Assembly: GCA_963970005.1 (NCBI GenBank)
Contig: CAXAMN010022695.1
Location: forward strand, 1,466,442-1,530,441
DNA from: Durusdinium trenchii
Taxonomy: Eukaryota > Sar > Dinophyceae > Suessiales > Symbiodiniaceae
Reading direction: 5' to 3'
Length of the DNA stretch: 64,000 nucleotides
In this document: positions 1 through 10,000 of the stretch, in pieces
How positions within the stretch are numbered: the first letter of the stretch is position 1
Layout: the number at the start of each line of letters is the position of its first letter
Translations under genes and position numbers: made by a program
The notes under the pieces: model-generated
What the model was told of the DNA's origin: nothing
Database searches by the model: none
What the model saw: only the letters and a program-made list of their open reading frames with translations

Positions 1-728
1 TTTTTTTTAAGCCTATTTTGTTAGCTGTGCTCAGTGTGACATTGTAATGTTGGATTTGCTTGCTATCGCATCGCCTGGAGTGGCAGTGTGATGTTCTTTG
101 CACGAGCTGACATTCTGGAGGAGCACTGGAAATGAAAGTGATAAGTCCAAACACTGTTTTTTACTTACGTTATCCGTCTAAAGGGATGCCATGGCTTTTT
201 TTTGTCAGTCCTCAGTAAAGATCTTCCTTAGAGGTATCAACCGCGCCAATGCACACTTTGGATTTGGATTCGGTATTTTTCACATTAAGCTACTACAGTC
301 AAAGGTTGAGGCTGTGAAGATAAGTTCTCCTTGTGATGATAGGTCCAGTGGTGAATATGGAAGTACTACTACGGCGGATTTACTACCCACTATGCAGCGT
401 CTTTCGGAGCCAACAAAATAGATTGTAAGGTTCTTCAAAGGGATAATGTAACTTTGCCTTTTCAATGTTTACTATAAGTGTTTTTCAGCTATGTCCCTTA
501 CTTGGCTCAAGTTGGATGACATGGAGCGTTTGTTTGGCCGCCAGTGCCATACTTTGTAGAGTCTGAGCCAGTAGGAGAATTAGAGCAGCTAGCCTTGACT
601 TCATTGGTTAAGAATTATTCAGATAGAAATTATATGTTCACCAGAGCAAGTGAGTTTGGTAAAGCGGAGCTAGCACGCTGCAAACGGAGTTAAGGTAGAG
701 AGAATGCCCACGCCTAAGGAGCCAGGAT
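1..728. other. Non-coding, no gene seen
   Basis: No exon-like stretch with a credible protein is visible here. Short open frames exist on both strands but show no domain and no splice context. A 10-base match to the 3' end of the dinoflagellate spliced leader (TTGGCTCAAG, 502-511) is present, but the upstream half of the leader does not match. Confidence 0.5.
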
Positions 729-925
729 GCAAGGGAGCGTGTGGGGAGCGGAGCGCGTGGGGAGCGGAGCGCGTGGGAGCGGAGCGCGTGGGAGCGGAGC
801 GCGTGGGAGCGGAGCGTGTGGGGAGCGGAGCATGTGGGGAGCGGAGCATGTGGGGAGCGGAGGTGTGGTGAGCGGAGAGTGTGGGCAACGGAGTGCGTGG
901 GGGGCGGAGCAATCGGGTAGTGGAG
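729..925. repeat. 15-16 bp G-rich minisatellite
   Basis: About twelve head-to-tail copies of a unit close to GGAGCGGAGCGCGTGG. The middle copies are nearly identical and the outer ones diverge (GTG, CATG and GAGTG variants). The plus strand is strongly G-rich. The open frames here on both strands are by-products of the repeat and should not be read as proteins. Confidence 0.9.
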
Positions 926-1221
926 CGCCAGGTATGATGAGGAGCTGCTAAACCATAACTCTGTCACGTAGAAAAAGAAGCGCACATGGCTAGACGGGCG
1001 CGGTGGACAATTGGGTCAGGCGATGGCTCTATTTCATCTATATGAGATGCAAGTCGAAAATCATTGGATTCTAGAAGTATGCAATCGCCAAACTCCGGAA
1101 CACTGATGATGTAAATGCTGGACTTTAAACAGCATGCAAATATGTAAGCAGTGAAGGCTGATTCGAGCAGGGCCTTAGTGACACTGTAATTAAAGCGCAC
1201 GGGTTGAACTTAACTATTAAT

Positions 1222-1495
1222 ATGTCTCGTGCAGCGCATTCTGGCTCGTTTGCCCGCTCGATCTGGTCATTTGCTCGTTTTGCATCGCGTGGGGCCCATG
1301 GCGGAAGGGTGTTTGAACGGTTCATCATGCAAGACGAGAGACTTGGCTAAAAATATCTTTTTAAGTATGTATGACATACAAAATTGCCTTGCTCTTTGCG
1401 CATCCTCCTAAGGTGTGGCCTCAATCTTTGACCCTATTGGTGAACGCGCTCACAGTTCGGGCGAAATTGCTCTTGGCCGCTTCTTCGTGAACTGG
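1222..1495 (+). CDS. Candidate 5' exons of the giant element gene
   Basis: Two exon-like pieces. From an ATG at 1222 a frame runs to about 1347 and encodes a Ser/Ala/Arg/Phe-rich segment starting MSRAAHSGSFARSIWSFARF. A second piece (about 1415-1495) encodes a segment with the motif FDPIGERAHSSGEIALGRFF. Both look coding by amino-acid composition, and both lie upstream of and in the same direction as the large open segments at 3.4-13.1 kb. No family is recognised. The splice sites joining them are not certain, and whether 1222 is the true start is inference. Confidence 0.35.
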
Positions 1496-1582
1496 TTCAG
1501 CTGTCAGTGCTTCTTGTTAGCAGTGATCTTCACCCGATAGGTCTGAAATCTGCCACTGTAAGTGCATCGGCTGGACACTGGA

Positions 1583-2190
1583 CAGGTTGTAAGAGGTCCG
1601 ATGACTTTGGTTCGCTTTCAGGCCCGGCCTGGGGTTTTGCCATGTATCAAGCGACGGAGCATATCTAACAAGTTGACTTTCACTTTGCTGTGGCAGGCCC
1701 TTTCACTGATGTTGATTGCGATTGGCTGCGGCAAGGCGAAGTGCAACGCATTTAAACTATACGGGTGATGCTGTACATTGATTCTTGCCTAGGACTGCTC
1801 TTGCCTTCTCTGTTTCGCCTGGATCTGGACGAATATAATGGAGTATGGTGTGCGCCGACAGAATTGGCATTTAGTTTAAAATTGTTCTAACTTTTTGTAC
1901 TGCACTGAAGCACAAACATGTTGCACAGGTTGTAAGTGGTCTGATGATTTTGCTATGCCTTCAGGCCTTTGATTTCGCATTATCAATGAAAAGGAACGAA
2001 TTTGCCAACCCGATTTTGTTGCGACAGGCCCTTTCACTGACACTGATTCTGGGTGGTCGAAGCCAGGAGAAGTTTACATGGTTTCGAGGAATAAAAGATG
2101 TGAAGCTGCAGAATGGCTTGCGCAGGATTGCTTTGGCCTTTTGTATCTCGGGGATACCTGGAAGAATATGATGGAGGATGGTGTGTCTTG
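1583..2190 (+). repeat. Imperfect ~340-bp tandem duplication with exon remnants
   Basis: Two diverged copies (about 1583-1850 and 1926-2190) share blocks in the same order: CAGGTTGTAAG near 1583 and 1926, GGCCCTTTCACTGA near 1697 and 2027, and CTTGC(C/G)(T/C)AGGA(C/T)TGC near 1785 and 2117. The downstream copy can be read as GPFTDTDSGW followed by LAQDCFGLLYLGDTW. In the upstream copy the Gln codon of LAQDC is TAG, a stop. This looks like an exon-containing segment that was duplicated, after which one copy decayed. Confidence 0.7.
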
Positions 2191-2251
2191 AAGCACTTGG
2201 TGATCACATCCTAGCACCAACCTAGCGCATGTCAACACAGATTTTTTATAC

Positions 2252-2560
2252 AAGGCGATTGTTTCATGGCGTCTATCATCGGGCGCTGTTGCGACCAAGC
2301 AGATTTGGCAACACGCTCCAACTGCTCTTTGCCTTGCCTTTTCAGTGTGCAATATCTAAAGCATAGTTGATTTGCCCACTGCGAGTGAACAAGGCGACTA
2401 CTTTATGCAGGGAATCATCCGTCGTCTTACTCACGTATGCCATGCCGGTTGCTATGAAACCATTCAATTTGCCTTGGCCGGAAAACAGCGGAATTGGTTT
2501 GAATTTGCGTGAGTTTGCAATGATACCTGCCAAGGGCGCAATTCTGGATTTGGATTGAAG
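2252..2560 (+). pseudogene. Repeated GDxFM module copies, probable exon remnants
   Basis: Near 2252 the plus strand reads DCFMASIIGRCC. Near 2390 it reads GDYFMQGIIRRLTHV. A third related copy lies at 3335 (GDYFMKTIVNRLT). DNA and protein are both similar, with AAGGYGATTRYTTYATG shared at the start of each copy. The copies are either alternative exons of the giant element gene or duplicated relics of one. No family is recognised. Confidence 0.35.
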
Positions 2561-2717
2561 CAAGTTGCCACTGGTGGGTGCAAAGTCAAGGAGTCAAATG
2601 TGAAGCTGATTTCTTGCCCATTGTGGTGTGACTCGCTTGTGAAATACAAGGTAGTACGCTCACATGCCACAGGTGTCTCATGTCGATACCGTAGATGCAC
2701 ATGGTAGCCTGCAGGTG

Positions 2718-2866
2718 ATGCCCTTGCGTGGAAGATTGCGAGGCGGTGTCGCAGCACGACTTCATTTCCAGTGGGGCTGGAGCTTCCCAACTGGAAAAGA
2801 ATTTCGCGGAAGCAGTGGTACTTCCGATTCAGGCTTGGACATATAGCTGTTGAGATTTGCAATTGA
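2718..2866 (+). CDS. Candidate exon of giant element gene (unrecognised)
   Basis: After an acceptor-like CCTGCAG the frame beginning GATGCC reads DALAWKIARRC and continues through VGLELPNWKRISRKQWYF to a stop near 2866. The basic and aromatic composition is typical of coding sequence. The overlapping frame (DCEAVSQHDFISSG) is also open, so the frame is a judgement. It has the same direction as, and lies upstream of, the nuclease-helicase-transposase segments. Confidence 0.35.
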
Positions 2867-2884
2867 ATTAAAATTCTTGTAAGG

Positions 2885-3046
2885 GGGCAGCGAGCGGCTC
2901 CACTACATGAACCACATGCAGAGGCTGAAAAGCAAGCGGCAGCTTTGTTCGCCTTGTTCACATACTGCTGCTGTCGACCCGAGGCTCCAGCGCAGTCAAG
3001 AAATGATACTGGTCGGCTGCAGCCTAAGGTTTTTATAATGCTCAAC
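2885..3046 (+). CDS. Candidate exon, basic (unrecognised)
   Basis: After an acceptor-like GGGGGCAG a frame reads SERLHYMNHMQRLKSKRQLC and goes on to a segment ending RSQEMILVGCSL before a stop. It contains a basic cluster (KSKRQ). Likely another small exon of the same large gene. Junctions are not proven. Confidence 0.3.
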
Positions 3047-3334
3047 GATTTGTGATTTTGTCGAGCTTGCTGCATTGCGGCCAAGGCCCGGAACTGATGA
3101 AGGTATAACATGCCAAGGCGGGCGTAACTACATCCTTCTCCAGTTTCTTGCTTGCTGTGTGTCCTTAGCCTTTGTAACCAGCAGATACCTGGTGCTTTCC
3201 CGATTCACTCTCATGACGCCAGTTCCACAAACAGCTGACTTCCAAAAGAATGCTGCTATGTGGAGTATCTGGGTCCAATTCAAATTGCAGTGGTGGCTTA
3301 ACACTTTCTGTGAGCCGCCCACATTCTTATTTAA

Positions 3335-3427
3335 GGTGATTACTTTATGAAGACGATTGTCAACCGCTTGACCTGTGAAGTTGGTCAACGGTATCTTGGC
3401 CGAGAGAAACTAGATGACCATATGTGA
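3335..3427 (+). CDS. GDYFM module, third copy (candidate exon)
   Basis: Open frame encoding GDYFMKTIVNRLTCEVGQRY and a short charged tail, then TGA. It is the best preserved of the three related modules. It directly follows another open stretch (about 3211-3334, containing NAAMWSIWVQFKLQWW). The boundary sequence AAG|GTGATT could be read either as coding or as a donor site, so the exon structure is uncertain. Confidence 0.3.
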   Translation, partial: GDYFMKTIVNRLTCEVGQRYLGREKLDDHM

Positions 3428-3442
3428 AGTTTGATATCCCAG

Positions 3443-3620
3443 GCCACCATTGTCCAAGCGCCAGAAGCGGCGACGGTACGAGGAGCGCTACTGGGAGAAC
3501 ATCTACACCAACGCAATTGGCAGGCATCAACGCATTCTCCGAAGGCGGGAACTAGCTTTTGAAAAGCTCTTCGAGGCAGGGTCGTCAGTGCAAGCTTACA
3601 TGACAAGATATAGGTCATGA
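3443..3620 (+). CDS. Basic coiled exon of the giant element gene
   Basis: After an acceptor-like ATCCCAG the frame reads KRQKRRRYEERYWENIYTN and continues with RHQRILRRRELAFEKLFEAG, ending at a TGA at 3618-3620 or at an earlier donor. The Lys/Arg cluster could be a nuclear localisation signal, and the rest is a charged amphipathic helix. It lies just before the protease-like and nuclease segments on the same strand. Role unknown; nuclear targeting or DNA contact is inference. Confidence 0.45.
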
Positions 3621-3864
3621 AAAGGGTAGTCTTGAGGAATCTGTGAGTGTGTGGCGCGTGTAGTCGTCAGGAATACGAGTGCATAGTCCAAGCAGAAAGG
3701 GAGAAGATGACTATGCCAGATGCCCTTTCTTTTTCTTCACCACCCCCAGGCGCATCGGTTTTTTAGAATGAAAAAGCAGAAACCCACCCACATGTTACAT
3801 GCAGTTCTGCTTGGTGCCTTTGCTGCAACCTTCTTGAGGACCATGCGCTACTACCAGCAAGCCT

Positions 3865-4016
3865 TTGGTGCAAAGACGCTTCACGGAAGTGTGCCTAGTG
3901 GATGCGTTTCGCTCCATTGGCCTCAAAGTACCCTACACTGGTGATGGGCCATTTTGGGCTGTGGAGGATGGCCAAAAGATGCTGACTCCTTTGAAGTGCC
4001 TTGGTGTATTTGGTAA
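3865..4016 (+). CDS. N-terminal part of papain-fold-like Cys/His domain
   Basis: The frame contains FTEVCLVDAFRSIGLKVP, which resembles the nucleophile helix of papain-fold peptidases (C followed by a hydrophobic helix), then a segment ending PLKCLGVFG. The next segment supplies a possible His (KHFTGFRVFDDG). A canonical donor GTAAGA at 4013 joined to the acceptor CTACAG at 4082 does not keep the frame (70 nt). A GA donor at 4017 joined to the same acceptor (66 nt) does, giving LGVFGKHTIFAVD. Dinoflagellates are known to use GA-AG introns, so this join is plausible but unproven. Confidence 0.5.
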
Positions 4017-4082
4017 GAATGTCTTTTTTGCTTTCACTCCTCAGTTTCAACCCAAGCTACCTACATGACCAAGTCGCTACAG

Positions 4083-5853
4083 GCACACCATATTTGCTGT
4101 GGATATCGCTCCAGCAGCAGATTTGCAGCCCGGTAAGTATGTCCTCTATCGCCAAAAGCACTTCACTGGCTTTCGTGTATTCGATGACGGAACCTGCAGA
4201 GTCCAGAGTGGTCCAAAATGCTACATGGGAGATACCATGCACACCAAGGATTTTGATGCCTCAGCGTATGAGATGATATTCCACGTTGTGCCAGAAGAAG
4301 CAGGCTTTGGCCACAGACATGTTTTCACAGACGTTGCTGGCGGTGGTGACGTTGTTGAAGTCGAGGTTCAAGGCGGTGCTTTGCCTCAACACACAATCAT
4401 TGCCCACAATCGGTCTGTGGCAATGGAAGCCAAGAAGCGCCGTTTGGAGGGTGGAGCTAGGATCGACAGCACCAATTCCACACTCTGCAACATTAACCTC
4501 TTCAGTTTGCGGAGCCTTGAGATGGACAGTATCTTGCCAGATATCCTTCGTGCCGGCGTCGTCAGGCGCAGCGTGATGCCACACCCGCCCACACACTGGT
4601 GTACTGTTAAGTCTTGGCCAGTCATCATTGACCATTTGAAAATCTCCAATCCCCATCCCAGAGACGCGAGACTGGTGTTCGAGGCACGTGATCACATGTA
4701 CTTCTGGGATGGGACGCCAACGGCTGGATCAGTGACCAAGCTCATCCACACATTCACGCAGCCATTTGACCCTGACTGTGTAATTGCGGGCATGCGAGCC
4801 GGAGCGAATTGGCCACGTCCGGAATACCTGAAGCCCTATGTGGCTGAGGACACGCTCTGCTTCCTCAGGGATTCAGTTCACACCAAAGAGCTGGTCAATC
4901 TTTTGTGCATCAAACCGCGCCCAAATGTGGAAATCTGTCAGTTGGTCAAGAATATCGTGCGGCAGCATCCAGATCTTCACAACATTGTCGATTTGATCTC
5001 CATGTCTGACGCAACAATCAAAAAGGTCTGGACCAGAAACGCTGATGATGCGTCGAAGCAAGGCACATGGATGCACATGGAGCTAGAGTGCTTGCTCAAC
5101 GGTGGTTTTCTATCGCACGTGTCCACAGAAGTGGGTCTCTTTGCAAAGTTCATCGATGCAAAGATGTCTGGAGTTATGGCTTTCCGTACGGAGTGGGCAG
5201 TTTTTGCCACAGAGGAGAATTTGGCCGGCTCCATCGATTTCGTTGGAGTGCGGTCGGACGGATCGCTGGTACTTTGTGATTGGAAGCGGTCCAAATGCAT
5301 GTGGAACAAATGCAATGGATTTGGAAAGTTCATGCGAAGCCCCGTTGCGCACCTGCCAGATGCAGCTTTATGGCACTACCGGCTGCAGCTGAACATTTAC
5401 TGCCGTATTTTGGAAAAATATTATGGCGCAACCATCCATAGCATGTTCGTCGTCGGTTGCAACCCTGACAATGGAGAGTTTCCCTTTGTAGATGAAGTGC
5501 CGTTTATGGTTGCCGAAGCTAATGCTCTTCTGGAATTTCAAATAGCGGCGACACATGATGTGCGTGGTGGCAGCAGCCAGTGGGAAGAGCAAGTGCTAGA
5601 ATTTGAACGCATCTGTAGTGAGTTCCAAACACTGCTTGCTCATAGCCCCACCCTTTTCGGTCACCTTGCAGACCTGATGTGTCTTGATGTAGACCTGTGG
5701 GAATGCAAGGTTGCCGAAATTAGACAGCTTTTCGCTAGCCACTTGCCTTTGCCAGAAAACCTTGAGCAGCGTGCAGTCGCACACAGCAAGAAGAGGCTAG
5801 CAGTCTACATGTCCTTTCTGAGGCAGTGCAGTGGTGTAGGCACATCAGAAAGG
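4083..5853 (+). CDS. PD-(D/E)XK (RecB/lambda-exonuclease-like) nuclease segment
   Basis: A long open segment of about 590 residues. The first 50 residues finish the Cys/His domain (GKYVLYRQKHFTGF). From 5062 the order of motifs is that of the RecB/Cas4/lambda-exonuclease branch of PD-(D/E)XK nucleases: GTWMHMELE (Glu helix), GSIDFVG at 5230 (catalytic Asp), LCDWKRSK at 5275 (D-x-K) and RLQLNIYC at 5384 (Q-x-x-x-Y). Such enzymes cut or resect DNA using metal ions. After 5590 comes a helical region (SEFQTLLAHSPTLFGHL) similar to modules in the next segment. AGG|GTGAGC at 5853/5854 is a good phase-0 donor, and beyond it the frame loses coding character. The nuclease call rests on motif order, not a search. 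Confidence 0.7.
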
Positions 5854-6169
5854 GTGAGCCTAGTCATTGCTTTTCCAAACCCATTCCTTAGCACATCAAA
5901 GAGAAGATGGGAAGCTGCATGCCTCGAAAGCAGGAGGCTTTTGCGCTCAGAGGGTAGGAGGTGGTTACATCAATCGGTTTCTTCCAGTGACGCTTTGGGA
6001 GGTGGAAGCTCGGACATGTGACATGTTCAATCCATGTTCTTTTTTTCCGCAGCGACTTAATCAGAAAGTTTTCTATTCTTTCTTACATCCATGTGCCACT
6101 ATCTAAGGACCTTCAGCATCGAGGCCACAAGATGTCCTCCGCTTGCGTTTCTGCTTTCCGGCAACTCCG

Positions 6170-7000
6170 CCTTGTGATCTTAGGGTGGCTCTTCGGCAGT
6201 TGGCTGCGTACCAAAAGGAAATGAGTCTGGTGGAGTCAGTCCTTGCAGAACATCCCCATTTGTTCTGGATCGCTCCTAATACCTTGGATGCAGATGGTGA
6301 CGCAAAGCTCTGGGAGTTTAGATTGCGTTCGACTGGATTCTTTTTACGCTTACTGAGAGATCAGAAGCTGAAACTGCTGGAGTTCTCCCTCTTCGCTTTC
6401 TTTTTCAATGAAGTCCGCTGCAACCCGTACATGACGGACATGTTGTTCGTATCCAGTTGCTTTGACAAGACCTCTCGACAAAGCCACCTAAGGCACATGG
6501 CTGAAGCTATTCACTTTTTGCATTTGCTATGCCTGCCAGCTTGGATGTCGTCCACAGATTCTCGCCTGCCACAGCGTTTCTATCACATCGAAATGCTTTT
6601 AGCGCTCGAAACATTTGCCAGCTTTCACGGGGAGGAAAGCCTAGAGAAACTCATCGAAGGCTCAGGGCAGTATGGACCGGTTCCTGCGGTCAGAGAGTGG
6701 CGCCTGCTTGACCAGTCCGAACGGGTCTGCAAACAGTTGGCTGCATGTCAGCTAGGAATGATGCCTTTTGTTGAACTCCTCACCCGGAACCAGAAGCTTG
6801 TGGACTTGTTTCCGGATCCCTATGATGTTAGAGTCAACACTCAGTTGTGGATTCTGAGATTGCGCTCCGCTGCATTTTTAATTCGACTCCTCCATGACAA
6901 TCAAATTAAATTCTTACAGCTGGTGCTCTATATCTTTTACTGGCCGGAGATTTCAAGTTCCCCACAGTTGAAAGCTTGTGTTTTTTGCTTTGAGTCATGA
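6170..7000 (+). CDS. Duplicated helical module segment, unknown function
   Basis: An open segment of about 275 residues in a new frame. It holds two copies of a roughly 75-residue module: RVALRQLAAYQKEMSLVE...LWEFRLRSTGFFLRLLRD (6176-6420) and RVCKQLAACQLGMMPFVE...LWILRLRSAAFLIRLLHD (6730-6960). The copies share the LW-x-x-RLRS-x-x-F-RLL core. A fainter third copy may end the previous segment (LLAHSPTLFGHL...DLWECKV). Leu/Phe-rich helices suggest a scaffold or interaction region. No family is recognised. The join to the nuclease segment is unclear: acceptors at 6052, 6107 and near 6175 were considered and none gives a fully clean frame. Confidence 0.55.
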   Translation, partial: PCDLRVALRQLAAYQKEMSLVESVLAEHPHLFWIAPNTLDADGDAKLWEFRLRSTGFFLRLLRDQKLKLLEFSLFAFFFNEVRCNPYMTDMLFVSSCFDKTSRQSHLRHMAEAIHFLHLLCLPAWMSSTDSRLPQRFYHIEMLLALETFASFHGEESLEKLIEGSGQYGPVPAVREWRLLDQSERVCKQLAACQLGMMPFVELLTRNQKLVDLFPDPYDVRVNTQLWILRLRSAAFLIRLLHDNQIKFLQLVLYIFYWPEISSSPQLKACVFCFES

Positions 7001-10000
7001 GAATGCAGCAGCAGCAGCAGCAGCAGCAGCAATGATCTTGCTGCATCGCCTCAGCTTAGGCTTCTGGTCCAAGCAGTCGCAGCATAGTTTGGAAATGCGA
7101 TCTCACTCTCTCAGCATTACGATGCATTTGGAACAAGCTCTCCGATTAAAGCGCTGTGGCCAGAGAGTTGCAGAAGACTGCCTAGGAGGAGCAACGAACA
7201 ACTCACAAGCCACCAACTTCGAAGAGTGTGATTTCTGTGCGAGTCCTAGCCACGGTGAAGGCTCCATGGTGGCAAAGCAAGAACAAATAGAAGAAGAACG
7301 TCGTGTGAAAACCGAACATGGTGAAAAAGATAAGCCAGGGGAAGCAATCGTCGGTGACAATGAAGATGTGGAAGAGTTGAGGCCTGCAGCTGTCAAGCGA
7401 AGACAACTTATGAAAGGTGCACAGGACACGGCCACAAAGTTCCAAACTCTGTTCAGCGACTACGAAGCCTGCAGCTCTTCCATGCTTACTGCTGATCTCT
7501 TTGATGTTCCAGAAAATCAAACCACTATTGTTTCCAGATGCCAGCAGCTCCATGATTATGTGTCACAGAAATTCCCAACTTGGTCAGACCGATTGGTGCG
7601 ACTAGCTGCAGCCGCTCTGGCTTGCTACAGCACCAGAATTGGAGGACGCATGTTCATCGGCGATAACATTTTCCTTTTGTGGCTTCTGGAAGGGAATGCG
7701 TTCCTTCGAGTTCACAACGGCTTTTGCTTCATTTACAACGGAGATGGTGCTTTTCAACCTTACTCTGGTATTCCACCGGAGGCTGTTTTACACAGGGTAT
7801 CAGGGCTGTTTGTGGAACTGGAAGGCATATTTCGGAGGATGCCTTCTCGAACAAGACGAGACCATGAGAGCGTGCTGGCTGCAATTGCAACCGATCTGGC
7901 TAAATATACCACGGAAGAGTTGTTTTTCAGCGCGTGCCGCGAGACTGCAGTACTGCAAGGGCAACCTGACGACTTTGAGGAAGGTGACCTCTTCGATGAT
8001 GAAGGTGCTGGGCGATCAAAATCAAAAGACAAGTGCTCTTGGACATTGAAGCTTGCTGCATCTGTTTGGCGCGCCTGCCAGTCATTGCGCGGAGACATGA
8101 TGCATGATAAGATCATTGCGTTGCTGGTGGAGTGGTGCGAGACGCCAAGTCCTGCGACTGCTGCTGTCGCATACCAAGACACATGTGTGAAATATGACAC
8201 AAGCAGATCGCTTCCAGTGCAGCATGTGCAGAAGTCACCTGCCAACAATTGCTACATATACATTCCCCATCCACTTCTTGATCCTGTACTTGATTGCCAT
8301 AGAGAGCGCCTTCAAAAGTTTTATCAGGAGACATTCTGGGCGAACAATGAAGTGTTCAGATGCAATCAAGCCGCCTTGGCATTGGCCAAAAGAGGCTTGA
8401 ACATTGATCGTTGCTTCATTGGGGAGTCGCCGGGTGGTGTTGGGCAAAGCCTCTATTCAACACATTTGGATGCCATGTTGGGGCACAACCATGGGTTCTT
8501 TGACCCCAACGTCTGGTACAATGAGGACGAGCTGCGGAAGCAGGTGGAGTCCTATGCCCGCTGCATTGTGATCACCGGCCAAGAAGCTCCAGAAAGTAGC
8601 AAGAAGCTGCACCTTGATCTCTTCAAAAAGACCATGTCTGGAGATGGTGTAGCTGGCAGAAAGCCTTATGGTTATTCTACACGTATGTTTTCTATGGTTG
8701 GTTGGAAGCGGCTGGAAGTAAACAGGATGATGTCTTTTGTTGGCATCGACGAATCCAACTTTCAGTCGGTGTTTAGGAGAGCTGTGGTGTGGAAGCCTAA
8801 AGGCCGTTTTCATCCACAATCTGTGTTGGACAATTTACACGCCGATCACGAAAAAGATGGTCACTTTCCGGCTGATCAGACTCTGAAGAAGTTCCTTGTC
8901 ACCAAGCAAGCCTCAGCTGCTGGCCTCCGTATCCAACATGCCTTCGAAAGCAAATATGGTGAGCAAGAATGTGTGCAGATCATCGAGAACTATGTTGCAG
9001 GAGGAGACAACTACTTGACAGAAGATAAGATGAGGAAAGCGTGTGGCTTGTCCCTTCGCATTCGACACGAGGAAACGCAAGATGGTGGTGTAGGCTTGCT
9101 GGAGGTTATGGACAGTCAACGGGAACGTGATCAAGAGACAGAGGAATATTCAACCCTGAGAATGAAGATTTGCCAGCATTTGCTTGAGAATATGCAAGCA
9201 GATCTCAGTTTTCGAGAGCTGTCGAAGAAATACAAAACAATGGTTGCAGGAGCACAGGTTCCCAACGTACCTCAAAAAACTTTGTGGAGTGAACTGTCGA
9301 GCCGGTCCCTCATGATAGATGCCCACCGGAAGGCTGCCCGATCGGTGCATTTTCTTCAACCGCTTTTGGATATGGAAGAACGTTTGGACAAAGTCATTGC
9401 TGTTGACCGCTGTTCTTGTGACCACTCTTTTCCAGAGGTATCGGATTTGAAGCAGTTGCATTCGTATTTATCCAGGGACACCAGCCGAAGCGCTAATGTA
9501 GCTACCATGAAACTTTTTTTGGAGCGCCTTTGCACATCCAAGCCTACAAGATCGTCAACAGCTGGCAGGCGAGGGCCTGTGGCAAGGAAGGAATGCAACG
9601 AACAAGATCTGGTCGAAGAATATCAGAAGCGATTGGAAAAGCTTGAGGCGTACGAGGGCGCTTGCTTACATTATAGCGCATTGGGTGAAGATATTGCAGA
9701 AACATCCAGCACACCAAGAAGGCGTGCTGTTCACAAGATGCAGGCCGCTCCTCAGGATGTTGTCAAAGTTAGCGTGTCCTACCACTATGGAGATGATAGG
9801 ACCATACGCACGAGGAGGTTTGCTGAAGGAATGGGTGCGCAAAAGTGCGCCCGAAGAGTGCAAATGCACTTGTTCCATCACAGCAGGGACTTGGACATCG
9901 CAAATTGCTGTGTTACAATCATGTTGCAGCTTCTTGACAAATTGAAGCCAAGTCCGGAGATGCCTGCGCAGGTGAAGGCAGTCCTTGTCGAATGGCATCA

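Noticed and set aside
502-511. TTGGCTCAAG, matching the 3' end of the dinoflagellate spliced leader
   Set aside because: Only ten bases match. The CCGTAGCCATT half is absent, and a 10-mer by chance in 64 kb on two strands is not rare.
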